A DNA stretch of 63,173 nucleotides, from the NCBI GenBank assembly GCA_016183935.1, contig JACPDR010000036.1, positions 1-63,173 on the forward strand. The letters are read 5' to 3'. This stretch comes from Caulobacterales bacterium. GTDB lineage: Bacteria > Pseudomonadota > Alphaproteobacteria > Caulobacterales > Caulobacteraceae. Under the pieces are notes generated by a model. The model was not told where the DNA came from. It ran no database searches and was given only the letters and a program-made list of their open reading frames with translations. A program made the translations under genes and the position numbers. Positions 16,627-26,635 of the stretch are shown piece after piece; position 1 is the stretch's first letter; the number at the start of each line of letters is the position of its first letter.

Positions 16627-19035
16627 TCAGGCGGCGGCCGCCGCCGCACGCTGCTCCAGGCGGGCGGCGATCACCCGCAGCAGTTCGGCGATCTGGATCG
16701 GCTTGCCGACGTGGTCGTCCATGCCGGCGTCCCGGCAACGCTGGACCTGCTCGGGTTGCACGTTCGCGGTGAGGGCGATGATCGGGATCCGGCTAGCCGC
16801 CCCGTCAAGACCGCGGATCGCCCGGGTCGCGTCCAGTCCATCCATTACGGGCATATGCACGTCCATCAGGATCAGGTCGTAGTCGCCGCTTCGCGCCGCC
16901 TCGACCGCCTGGGCTCCGTCGGTCACCGTCTCCAGCGCCACGCCCATGCCCCCCAGGATCGCGGTCACCAGCTCTCGATTGGCCGCCGCGTCATCCGCCA
17001 TGAGGATGCTCAATCCCTGGGGCGACGGGCCCACCCCGGCGACTTCCCCCGGCTCCGCCGCCTCGGCGGGCGTCAGCGGAACTTCGAACCAGAAGGTCGA
17101 GCCCTCACCCGGCCGGCTCTCGGCGCCGATCTCTCCGCCCATCAGTTCGATCAATCGACGCGAGATCGACAGACCCAGGCCGGTGCCGCCGTACACCCGC
17201 GTCGTCGAACTGTCGGCCTGGCTGAACCGCTCGAACAGCGCCTCGATCTTGTCGGCGGACACGCCGATCCCCGTATCGCTGACCGCCACCCTCAACCGCC
17301 GGTCCGACCATGTCATCTCCAGTCGCACCTCGCCCTCGGCGGTGAATTTGGCGGCGTTGGACAGGAAGTTGAGCGTCACCTGCCGCAACCGTCCCTCATC
17401 GCCCATCAGCGCCGGCGGAATCCCGGGATCGAGGACGACGGTCAGCGCCAGGCCCCGTGCTTCGCACTGACCTTCCACCATCGCCGCCGCGGCGCGCGCC
17501 ATCCCCGCCGGGTCGAAGGCCCGCGGCTCCAGAGACACCGCGTCGGCCTCCAGCTTCGAGTAATCCAGTATGTCGTTGATGACGCCCAACAACGCCTCGC
17601 TGGCGGTGGCGATGCGGTCGGCATAGCGCCGCTCGGCCTCCGGCAGGGCCGCGCTCTCCTGCAACAGGCCCGAGAAGCCGATCACGCTGGTCAGCGGCGT
17701 CCGCAGTTCGTGGCTCATATTGGCCAGGAATTCCGACTTGGCCCGCGCCCCGGCCTCGGCCCGGTCCCGCGCCTCGGTCAGTTCTTGCTCCAGCCGTTTG
17801 GTGTCGGTGATATCGCGCACCACGTCCTGGAACTCCACGGCCCGGCCGTTCTGGTCCCGCACGATCGAGGTCCGCGCCTCGAACCAGCGCGTCTGACCAT
17901 CGCGTGGCAGTCCGCGATAGGTGACGCCCCGCTGTGGCCACTCGGGCGGCGCCTTGACGAACTGCCGGAAGCTCTCGGTCAGGGCGGGAATGTCTTCGGG
18001 ATGGATCAGATCGGTCACCGGTCGGCCGACCAGCGCCTCGGGCGGGTAGCCGCTCACCGCTTCAACCGACGGGGACACATAGGTCACCAACCCGTCCACG
18101 CCGTAGGTGACGATGATGTCCGTCACCCGCGAAGCCAGCAGCCGGTAACGGCGCTCGCTTTCGGTGACCCGCTGGAGCGCCCTCTCCTGATCGGTGACGT
18201 CCTGGAAAACTCCGAACATCGAGGCGACCCGCCCGTCAGCCCCCCGCTCGGTATCCGCATGGGCCTCCACCAGCCGTTCCTCGCCGTCGGCGCGGATCAG
18301 CCGGGCCCGGGTCCGGAAGCCCTCGCCGGTCTCCAGCCCGCGCATCACGGCGGCGCGGATCGCTTCCCGGTCCTCGGGATGGAAGAAGACGACCGAGTCC
18401 CCCAGGTTCGGATCGAACGTCTCCCGGGTCACGCCATAGATGCGGTAAACCTGGTCGGACCAGGTGGATGTGAGCGTCTCCGCATCCATCCGCCACTGAC
18501 CGATACCGGCCATCTCCTCGGCCAGTTTCAGCAGTTTCAGTTGTTCGGACTGTCGGTGGGCCAGTTCGGCCTGGTCCACGATTTCCCCGGCCATCCGGGC
18601 CAGGATTCTCAGATTGCCGATGTCGGCTTCGCTCGGCCGGGGCCGGGGCTTCACGTCCATGACGCCGATCGCGCCGACGGCCTTGCCCGCCGCGTCCGCG
18701 ATGGTGGCGCCGGCGAAGAAGCGCAGGCCGGGAGGACCGACCACCATCGGATGGTTGCGAACCCGCTCATCCTCGCGGGCGTCCTCGACAATCCACACGG
18801 CATCCGGCCCCATGCCCACCAACAGGTGGGTGGCGGTCTTGTCACGCTGCATCTCGGTCTGGTTCAGGCCGACATTGGCCCGAAACAGGGTCCGCTCGCC
18901 GTCTACGAGGCCGACCATGGCGTGCGGCGTGTCGAACATGGCGCAGGCCAGCGCGGTCAGCCGCTCGAAGGGACTGTCCAGGTTCAGGCTTTCCGTTGTC
19001 GCATTGCGCGGCGCTGGCTGACGTTGCGTTCCCAT
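16627..19035 (-). CDS. hybrid sensor histidine kinase (GAF-PAS-PAS-HisKA-HATPase-REC)
   Basis: 802 residues from ATG at 19035. Order: GAF domain about 15-155 (FDTPHAMVGLVDGERTLFRA), two PAS/PAC modules about 185-290 and 295-415, HisKA with phospho-acceptor His442 in FLANMSHELRTPL, HATPase with N box near 560, DTGIGV and GGTGLGLSIS, and a C-terminal receiver with Asp725 in DLILMDVHMP. No membrane segment is seen, so it is probably cytoplasmic and senses via GAF/PAS. No cognate regulator is adjacent. A perfect 9-bp inverted repeat (19035-19053) touches the start codon. It follows the YcgN gene by 35 bp on the same strand. Confidence 0.93.
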   Translation of the reverse strand: MGTQRQPAPRNATTESLNLDSPFERLTALACAMFDTPHAMVGLVDGERTLFRANVGLNQTEMQRDKTATHLLVGMGPDAVWIVEDAREDERVRNHPMVVGPPGLRFFAGATIADAAGKAVGAIGVMDVKPRPRPSEADIGNLRILARMAGEIVDQAELAHRQSEQLKLLKLAEEMAGIGQWRMDAETLTSTWSDQVYRIYGVTRETFDPNLGDSVVFFHPEDREAIRAAVMRGLETGEGFRTRARLIRADGEERLVEAHADTERGADGRVASMFGVFQDVTDQERALQRVTESERRYRLLASRVTDIIVTYGVDGLVTYVSPSVEAVSGYPPEALVGRPVTDLIHPEDIPALTESFRQFVKAPPEWPQRGVTYRGLPRDGQTRWFEARTSIVRDQNGRAVEFQDVVRDITDTKRLEQELTEARDRAEAGARAKSEFLANMSHELRTPLTSVIGFSGLLQESAALPEAERRYADRIATASEALLGVINDILDYSKLEADAVSLEPRAFDPAGMARAAAAMVEGQCEARGLALTVVLDPGIPPALMGDEGRLRQVTLNFLSNAAKFTAEGEVRLEMTWSDRRLRVAVSDTGIGVSADKIEALFERFSQADSSTTRVYGGTGLGLSISRRLIELMGGEIGAESRPGEGSTFWFEVPLTPAEAAEPGEVAGVGPSPQGLSILMADDAAANRELVTAILGGMGVALETVTDGAQAVEAARSGDYDLILMDVHMPVMDGLDATRAIRGLDGAASRIPIIALTANVQPEQVQRCRDAGMDDHVGKPIQIAELLRVIAARLEQRAAAAAA

Positions 19036-19053
19036 CCGGGCACCGTGCCCGGA
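19035..19053. promoter_or_regulatory. inverted repeat at the kinase start codon
   Basis: TCCGGGCAC (19035-19043), one base, GTGCCCGGA (19045-19053) form a perfect 9-bp palindromic stem directly before the kinase ATG and including its first base. No clear Shine-Dalgarno is visible, so the structure could limit initiation or bind a repressor. An alternative start is a TTG at 19059. Confidence 0.4.
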
Positions 19054-19070
19054 GAACAACGAAATTTCGG

Positions 19071-19599
19071 TTAGCGCGGCTCCCCGCCCCGCTCGGCGAT
19101 CCACTCCGGCGCCTCGAAGTCGAGCGCGTCCTCCGGGTCCTTCAGGGCCAGCTCCGACACGGTCTGCCCCCGCACCGACACCCCGGCCTCGTGCACGCTC
19201 TCCGGATCGCCCGACACCAGCGGATGCCAGTTCGCCAGCGACCGCCCCTCGTGAATCCGCCGATAGGCGCAGGACTTCGGCATCCAGCCCAGCACCTCGA
19301 TATTCCACGGCGTCAGCTTGATGCAGTCCGGCACCTGTTCGCGCCGGTTGGCGTAGTCAGTGCAGGTGCAGCGTTCCGCGTCGAACAGCTTGCAGTGCAC
19401 CCGGGTGGGCACGACCTTGCCCGTGTCCTCGTCCTCGAACCGCACCAGACAGCACAGCCCGCAGCCGTCGCACAGGCTCTCCCACTCCTCGCGGGTCATC
19501 TGCTCCAGACGCTTGGTCTGCCAGAAGGGCTTGGTGGCCGGGTCGGTACGCTCTACATCCACGCGCTCCCCATACTCCGCCTTCCGCCCGAAAGCATCC

Positions 19600-19601
<2 letters not shown>
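19071..19601 (-). CDS. YcgN/UPF0260 family cysteine-cluster protein
   Basis: 176 residues from ATG at 19601. It starts FGRKAEYGERV and has KPFWQTKRLEQMTREEWESLCDGCGLCC, then HCKLFDAERCTCTDYANRR, LTPWNIEVLGWMPKSCAYR and LANWHPLVSGD. The eight or so conserved Cys suggest a metal-binding protein; biochemical role unknown. Its ATG overlaps the divergent ABC-F ATG within the palindrome CATG, leaving no intergenic space, so promoters of both must lie inside the other gene or the start lies further downstream. Confidence 0.88.
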
Positions 19602-21447
<1,846 letters not shown>

Positions 21448-21478
21448 AAGCTTCGCGGTTCTGAGGCGATATCGCCCC

Positions 21479-22441
21479 ATGATCCTGATCCTCGCCGGCC
21501 TGGCCTCCCTCGCTCTTTCGACGGATCCGGGATTCATCGCCGGCGCGGTGGCCGAGTATTGCGAGCCGTTTGTCCGGGACGAGACGTCCCTTGACCAGGC
21601 CCGAGATCGACTGGTGGCGGCGGGATTCACCGTCGCGTCGGAGGAGAGCTACGCCGACCCGATAAGGGTGATCGAGGATGGTCGGGAGCCGCCGCCGGAT
21701 TTTCCGGCCCGGCTGGTCCGACTACACTATGGCGAGGGCGCCACCGTGAGCCTCCTCATCGACCAGGAGGGCCCCGGCTGCCTCGCGGCCGAGTCCCGTT
21801 CAAACAGTGACGCCCTGACCCGCGCGATCGAAGCCACAGGCCGATGGCTCGCCATTCCGGGAACCCGCCACGATTGGATGCCGCTCACCGAGGCCCAATG
21901 GCTTTCGCCCGACGGCCGGCTCATCCTCACCAGCGATCTTGAGGACAACTCCCAAGGAGACTGGACCTACGCACATCTGCGGCAGGCATCGGCGCCTCCG
22001 GACCGAATGCTCGCCGGCCGCGAGGCAATCTTCTCGGCCGACAGGCGATCACCTGGCTCGGCCTTGGTTTCGGCGGTCCAGGACATGTGTCTGGCTGGCG
22101 ACTATGACGTCGTGGAAGACCGCGAGCACCGTTTGGCCCGCATCGCCGCCAGCGGGGGCACGACGAATGGCGGCCTCCGGTTCGATTTCCGTCATCGAGA
22201 TCCGGAAACGACGATCACCTGGATTTACGCGGATCACTGCCTGCTCGGTGCATGGGGCGCCGGTTTGGACGAAGCTACGGCGGAAATTCGGGACTGGTTG
22301 AACGACCCCGCTTCTGGATGGAGTCGGGGCGATCAAGCGGATGTATGGATCCGGCCCGGAGTCACTGCGACGCTGAAGCCGACGGACGACGGCGAGGCAG
22401 TGCTCGTCAATGTCCGCACCGCCGACGCTCCGGAGGAATGA
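21479..22441 (+). CDS. secreted protein of unknown function with a duplicated domain
   Basis: 320 residues. A hydrophobic signal region MILILAGLASLALSTDPG precedes the mature part. The two halves look related: each has a Cys-containing helix near its start (AVAEYCEPFV about 28; AVQDMCLAGD about 202), a His/Arg-rich strand, a second Cys (PGCLAAES; ADHCLLGAW), and a helix ending in a Trp segment (RWLAIPGTRHDW; DWLNDPASGWSRG). I recognise no family. It lies 31 bp after the ABC-F gene and may be cotranscribed. Confidence 0.65.
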   Translation: MILILAGLASLALSTDPGFIAGAVAEYCEPFVRDETSLDQARDRLVAAGFTVASEESYADPIRVIEDGREPPPDFPARLVRLHYGEGATVSLLIDQEGPGCLAAESRSNSDALTRAIEATGRWLAIPGTRHDWMPLTEAQWLSPDGRLILTSDLEDNSQGDWTYAHLRQASAPPDRMLAGREAIFSADRRSPGSALVSAVQDMCLAGDYDVVEDREHRLARIAASGGTTNGGLRFDFRHRDPETTITWIYADHCLLGAWGAGLDEATAEIRDWLNDPASGWSRGDQADVWIRPGVTATLKPTDDGEAVLVNVRTADAPEE

Positions 22442-22558
22442 GTCCGGCGGGAGGCTCTCGCCAACGCCTGGCCGCCTCACCAATTTTCTTCGCCGCAGTC
22501 CGGCTCGAGCCTCTGACCGCGACCGGATCGACGAAGAACTCTCAGCGAGCCCCGTTTC

Positions 22559-22632
22559 TGTGGAAAACGCAAACCGCTGATCCGCTTCCGCGAATTCCGT
22601 CCGCCCACAGATATGCACAGGGTTGTCCACCG
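22559..22632. promoter_or_regulatory. cluster of DnaA-box-like 9-mers
   Basis: TGTGGAAAA at 22559-22567 (reverse TTTTCCACA) fits the TTWTNCACA consensus. ATATGCACA at 22611-22619 has one mismatch, and TTGTCCACC at about 22623-22631 has two. Three sites in 74 bp is suggestive but no hemE, parA or dnaA neighbour marks this as oriC. Confidence 0.3.
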
Positions 22633-23012
22633 AGGCCGGGGCGGTTCCGCACAGCCGGCCGGATTCGGGCGCTTGCCGTCTACCGGATTTGGCGCGAACG
22701 TCAACAGGCCGAGGGACACGGCGGCGCGGAAAACCGGGGAGACCCGGGGCTCAAAGCGGACCGGCCCGGCTCTCTGACCTGATGCTACCGGGGGGTTTTC
22801 GGACCTTAACGAGCGGGGGGCAGGATCAAGGCCCAAAGGATCCTTCAAAGGCTTCGGCCCAAGAGGTGACCGGCGGGAACCGGATCGGGATCGATGGACG
22901 GCGCGGGGCTCGACCTCGTGGAACGCCGGAGACCAGGAGCGCGACAGGATACAGCCGACCATCACCGGGGTTCGCCTCGCTGATGCCGAGGCCAGGGTTC
23001 TGAACCTCAATG

Positions 23013-23079
23013 GCCAAGTCCAACCCGGACTTGGCGAGGGGACGAGGAAAACCGGTTCGCCGGGGATCTTCGTCCCCTC
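23013..23079. repeat. two adjacent perfect hairpins upstream of the ABC transporter
   Basis: First: GCCAAGTCC (23013-23021), loop AACCC, GGACTTGGC (23027-23035). Second, starting at the next base: GAGGGGACGA (23036-23045) and TCGTCCCCTC (23070-23079) around a 24-nt loop. Arms are perfect. Could be a leader/attenuator of the transporter operon or a terminator of an unseen transcript. Confidence 0.5.
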
Positions 23080-23161
23080 GCTCAATTCCGGCGACCGGTC
23101 GGCGAGAGCCCGCCCGCGCCATGCCCTTCCCTTCCCCCCGCCCCGGCCGTAAACCAAGGCC

Positions 23162-24202
23162 ATGAAGCTGCGCGGGAATCGCCCCCAATCACCCGACCGC
23201 CGCGCCCTGATCGCGGGCGCCGGCGCGCTGGCGGCGACGACGGCGCTATCGGCCTGCGGACGGTCCGAGGCCCCGGTCGACGACGATGGCCGCGTCCGGC
23301 TCCGCTTCGCCACCGACTGGCGCGCCCAGGCCGAGCACGGCGGCTTCTACCAGGCGCTGGCCTCCGGAGCGTACGAGAAGCGCGGCCTGAACGTGCAGAT
23401 CATGCAGGGCGGCCCGGCGGTGAACGTGCCCCAGCTGCTGGCCTCCGGCGCCGTCGAACTGGGCATGGGCTCGAACAGCTTCATCCCGATGAACCTCGTC
23501 GCCGAGGGCGCACCGGTGAAAGCGGTCGCCGCCTTCTTCCAGAAGGACCCGCAGGTCCTCATCGCCCATCCCGATCCGTCGCTGAACTCCATCGCCGACC
23601 TGCGCGGTCGCCCCATCCTGCTGGCGGACGCCTCGATCAACGCCTTCTGGGTCTGGCTCAAGGCCAAATACGGCTTCACCGACGACCAGGTGCGCAAATA
23701 CACCTTCAACCTGGCCCCATTCCTGGCCGACGAGCGGGCGGTGCAGCAGGGCTATCTGACCAGCGAGCCCTACACCATCGAACAAGAGGCGGGCTTCACG
23801 CCCAAGGTCTTCCTGCTGGCCGACGAGGGCTATCCCTCCTACGCCGCCATGGTGCTGGCCCCGACCGCCTTCGCCCGCGACAACGCCCGCGCCCTGCGCA
23901 GCTTCATCGCGGCCTCAGCGGAAGGCTGGCGTGACTACATCCAGGGCGACGGCAAGGCCGCCGACGCCCTGATCCGCCGCGACAATCCGGACATGACCCA
24001 GGACATCCTCGATCAGGCCCGGGCCAGGCTGAAGGCCAACGGCATCGTCGATGGCGGCGACGCGGCGCTCTACGGCCTGGGCACGATGACGGAGGAACGC
24101 TGGCGGGCGTTCTTCGAGGTCACCTCCGAGGCGGGCGTCTACCCCCCGAACCTCGACTGGCGCCAGGCCTTCACGACCCAGTACCTGCCCGGCCGTGGCT
24201 GA
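23162..24202 (+). CDS. ABC transporter substrate-binding protein (NMT1/THI5-like)
   Basis: 346 residues. The N-terminus has an RR pair (SPDRRALIAGAGALAATTALSACG) ending in a lipobox-like LSAC, so export as a lipoprotein is likely, perhaps via Tat. The mature part has RFATDWRAQAEHGGFYQALASGAYEKRGL and GGPAVNVPQLLASGAVELGMGSNSF, typical of NMT1/THI5-like proteins that bind thiamine precursors, sulfonates, nitrate or similar small molecules. The substrate cannot be read from the sequence. Its end overlaps the ATPase start by 8 bp. Confidence 0.9.
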   Translation: MKLRGNRPQSPDRRALIAGAGALAATTALSACGRSEAPVDDDGRVRLRFATDWRAQAEHGGFYQALASGAYEKRGLNVQIMQGGPAVNVPQLLASGAVELGMGSNSFIPMNLVAEGAPVKAVAAFFQKDPQVLIAHPDPSLNSIADLRGRPILLADASINAFWVWLKAKYGFTDDQVRKYTFNLAPFLADERAVQQGYLTSEPYTIEQEAGFTPKVFLLADEGYPSYAAMVLAPTAFARDNARALRSFIAASAEGWRDYIQGDGKAADALIRRDNPDMTQDILDQARARLKANGIVDGGDAALYGLGTMTEERWRAFFEVTSEAGVYPPNLDWRQAFTTQYLPGRG

Positions 24203-24974
24203 CGCCGGAGGGGCGTTCGCGGCGGCGCTGCGCGACGTCGTCGTTCGCTATCCCGGACGGCCGCCGCTGGGGCCGGTCGACCTGGCCGTGGCGCCCGGCG
24301 AGATCGTCGCCGTGGTCGGCGCGTCGGGGGCCGGCAAGTCGACCCTCCTGCGCCTTCTCGCCGGTCTCGAAACCCCTTCCGAAGGGGCCGTGGTCCGCGG
24401 CGCCGGCCACGGCCGCACCGGCTTCGTCTTCCAGAACGCCACCCTGATGCCCTGGGCGGATATCCAGTCGAACGTCGCCCTGCCGCTCGAACTGGCGGGC
24501 GCGCCCCGCGAGGAAGCGCGGCGGCGGGCTTCGGCGGGTCTTGAATCCGTCGGCCTCGGCGACCGGCTGTCGGCCCGTCCGCGGCAGCTGTCCGGCGGCA
24601 TGGCCATGCGCGCGTCGCTGGCCCGGGCCCTGGTCACCGAACCGGACCTGCTGCTGCTCGACGAACCGTTCGCCGCCCTCGACAGCGTCACCCGCCGGCG
24701 GCTCATCGAGGACCTGCACCGCCTGTGGGCCGGGCGTTCGCCGCGCCCCGCCATCGTCTTCGTCACCCACGACGTCGAGGAAGCCGTCTATCTCGCGCAC
24801 CGCGCGGTCGTGCTCGACGCCGCGACGGGGGCGGTGGTCGCAGTCCGGGCCTCTCCGGGAACCCTGCCCAGACCCGACGGATGGCGGATCGAAGCGGACT
24901 ACCGCGCGGCGGTCGAGGGACTGGCCGCCGGGCTGGCCCAGTCGATGAGTCCGGCCAGCGGGGGCGGCTCATGA
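24195..24974 (+). CDS. ABC transporter ATP-binding protein
   Basis: 259 residues from a GTG at 24195 inside the end of the binding-protein gene. Walker A GASGAGKST near 42-50, Q loop VFQNATLMPW, signature LSGGMAMRASLARAL, Walker B LLLLDEPFAALD and switch His in FVTHDVEEA. The VFQ..LMPW and THDVEEA spellings place it with the nitrate/sulfonate/taurine importer ATPases (SsuB/TauB/ThiZ group). Followed by an ATGA overlap with the permease. Confidence 0.93.
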   Translation: MADAGGAFAAALRDVVVRYPGRPPLGPVDLAVAPGEIVAVVGASGAGKSTLLRLLAGLETPSEGAVVRGAGHGRTGFVFQNATLMPWADIQSNVALPLELAGAPREEARRRASAGLESVGLGDRLSARPRQLSGGMAMRASLARALVTEPDLLLLDEPFAALDSVTRRRLIEDLHRLWAGRSPRPAIVFVTHDVEEAVYLAHRAVVLDAATGAVVAVRASPGTLPRPDGWRIEADYRAAVEGLAAGLAQSMSPASGGGS

Positions 24975-25723
24975 CCCGCCTCCTCCCGTCCCTGCTCCTA
25001 ACCGCCCTCCTGCTCGCGGGCTGGGAAATCGCCTGCCGCGCCCTCGACGTGCCGGTTTACCTGCTGCCGCCCCCCAGCGCCGTCGGCCTGGCCCTGGTCC
25101 AGCGCGCGCCGCTGCTGCTCTCGTCCGCCGGCGCGACCTTCTGGATGGCGTTCCAGGCCCTCGTTGTCGCCTTTGTACTCGGCGGCGGACTGGCCCTGGC
25201 GGTGTCACTCAATCGCCCGGCAGAGCAGGCGGTCCGGCCGCTGGCGGTGGCCCTGCAGGTCACGCCTGTGGTCGCCATCGCCCCGCTGGTGCTCATCTGG
25301 ACCGGCCTCGACCATGCCGATCGCGCCGTGGTCGCCCTCGCCGCCGCCGTGGCCTTCTTTCCGTTGTTCTCGGGCGTCCTGACCGGGCTGAAGTCCGCCG
25401 ACCCCGACCTCGAGCGCCTGTTCGACCTCTACGGCGCCTCGCCGGTTCAGCGGCTGATCCGCCTGCGCCTGCCGGCCGCCCTGCCCTTCATCCTCGAAGG
25501 CCTGAGGGTCGCCGCCGGCCTGTCGGTCATCGGCGCCGTGGTGGCCGAGTTCGTCTCCGGCTCCGGCGCGACGCAGGGGCTGGCCTGGCGGCTGCTCGAG
25601 GCCGGCAACCGGCTGCGCACGGCCGACATGCTGGCGGCCCTCGCCTGCCTGATGATCATGGGTCTGGCGCTCAATGCCGTGGTGGCCGCGCTGGAACGCG
25701 GAGCGCGGCGCTGGCTGGCCTGA
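24971..25723 (+). CDS. ABC transporter permease (SsuC/TauC/ThiX type)
   Basis: 250 residues from ATG at 24971, overlapping the ATPase stop. About six membrane helices, PLLLSSAGATFWMAFQALV and the EAA-loop LFDLYGASPVQRLIRLRLPAALPFILEGLR. IAPLVLIWTGLDHADR is the conserved stretch of this permease family. The open frame continues upstream in the ATPase gene but without membrane character. With the two preceding genes it forms a complete importer. Confidence 0.92.
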   Translation: MTRLLPSLLLTALLLAGWEIACRALDVPVYLLPPPSAVGLALVQRAPLLLSSAGATFWMAFQALVVAFVLGGGLALAVSLNRPAEQAVRPLAVALQVTPVVAIAPLVLIWTGLDHADRAVVALAAAVAFFPLFSGVLTGLKSADPDLERLFDLYGASPVQRLIRLRLPAALPFILEGLRVAAGLSVIGAVVAEFVSGSGATQGLAWRLLEAGNRLRTADMLAALACLMIMGLALNAVVAALERGARRWLA

Positions 25724-25728
25724 ACCGG

Positions 25729-25746
25729 CGTCGCCCGTTAGCGACG
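25729..25746 (+). terminator. possible terminator after the ABC operon
   Basis: CGTCGC (25729-25734), loop CCGTTA, GCGACG (25741-25746) is a perfect 6-bp stem 6 bp after the permease stop, followed by GGTTAAG. No T run, so weak; an alternative CCCGT/ACGGG pairing overlaps it. Confidence 0.35.
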
Positions 25747-25801
25747 GGTTAAGCCCCGCGCGGCTACCGTGGCGCTCCTGTTTCCGCCCGGAGCCTGCCC
25801 C

Positions 25802-26635
25802 TTGCGCCGCGCCTCGACACTCGCCGCCGCCGCCTTCGCCGCCACCGGCCTGCTGACGCTCGCCGACGCCGCCTCGGCCCAGTCGGCGACGGGAGCTGGC
25901 GAGGCGCGGGGCCTTCGGTATCTGTCATGGCCCGGACGGGAGGAGGCCGCCGACCCGGCTGGCCGTCACGCCGCCCGGCCCGCCGCGACCCGCGCCGACC
26001 TCCGGCGCCCCAATCGCGTCATTCCCCATGGCGGTTTCGCCTCGGCCGAACCGCCGCGCCCGCGCGGTCTGACCCCTGCGCCGGGATCCGCGCCACGGAC
26101 CCTGACCCCCGCCAACGCCTGGCTGCGACCGTCCATGGCTCCGGAGCCGGCCCCGCTTCCGCCGCTCCCCTCAGCCACGACGACGTCACCTCGGCCCGGC
26201 CCCGAATATCTGCCCGACCAGGGCGGCCACAGTCAGCCGACGCCCGCCGAGGTCGTCTACCCTGCGCCGGTCAGTCCGGATGAAGCCGCCCCGGCCGCCG
26301 CCTCTTCGGACCCGATGGCGCCCCGCCGCGACGCCGCGATTTTCCGCATGCAGCAGGAGGCGGCGCCGGCCCGACCCGCCGCCGAAGTCGCCGCGACGGG
26401 CGAGCCCCGGTCTCAGGACGGCGGCCGCTATTATTCGGTGCACCGGCAGAACGGACGTGAGCCGGACGCCCTGGTCATCCCCGCCCCGACCTATGTCGAC
26501 GCCTTGGTGGTGAGTTCGATCGACACCCTCGCCTCGCAGGATCTGGCCGAGCCCGAGCAGGGGCCTACCCTCATCCGTGACCGCAACGGCAACGTGCGCG
26601 CCGCCCCGGCCGCCTCCGACGGGGACCACCAGTGA
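25802..26635 (+). CDS. secreted Pro/Ala-rich protein of unknown function
   Basis: 277 residues from TTG at 25802, chosen because GGAG lies 8 bases upstream; a GTG at 25769 is the alternative. The signal peptide runs LRRASTLAAAAFAATGLLTLADAASAQ. The mature part is Pro/Ala-rich and probably unstructured to about 180 (PEPAPLPPLPSATTTSPRPGP), then a short ordered stretch YYSVHRQNGREPDALVIPAPTYVDALVV. I know no family. Its TGA is interlocked with the GTG of the following DUF2336 gene, so the two are coupled. Confidence 0.65.
   Translation: MRRASTLAAAAFAATGLLTLADAASAQSATGAGEARGLRYLSWPGREEAADPAGRHAARPAATRADLRRPNRVIPHGGFASAEPPRPRGLTPAPGSAPRTLTPANAWLRPSMAPEPAPLPPLPSATTTSPRPGPEYLPDQGGHSQPTPAEVVYPAPVSPDEAAPAAASSDPMAPRRDAAIFRMQQEAAPARPAAEVAATGEPRSQDGGRYYSVHRQNGREPDALVIPAPTYVDALVVSSIDTLASQDLAEPEQGPTLIRDRNGNVRAAPAASDGDHQ

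Larger units (their letters stand above)
22442..23161. other. 720-bp intergenic region, structured but without a convincing gene
   Basis: Open frames exist on both strands but lack recognisable motifs, ribosome sites or signal peptides, and they overlap each other, so I call none. The stretch holds DnaA-box-like sites (22559-22632), a 10-bp palindrome AAGGATCCTT (22836-22845) and two adjacent strong hairpins (23013-23079) ending 83 bp before the transporter gene. No riboswitch consensus (TPP, cobalamin, SAM) was found by eye. Confidence 0.5.

Noticed and set aside
22559..22632. Chromosomal origin oriC
   Set aside because: No hemE, dnaA, parAB or AT-rich unwinding region nearby; only loose DnaA-box matches.
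22442..23161. TPP or other known riboswitch before the NMT1-type operon
   Set aside because: No CTGAGA/ACCTGA pair or other riboswitch core was found by eye; the CTGACCTGATGCTACC stretch near 22770 lacks the rest of the TPP motif.
22477..23313. 278-codon minus-strand open frame in the intergenic gap
   Set aside because: Extends antisense into the transporter gene, has no family motif and no ribosome site.
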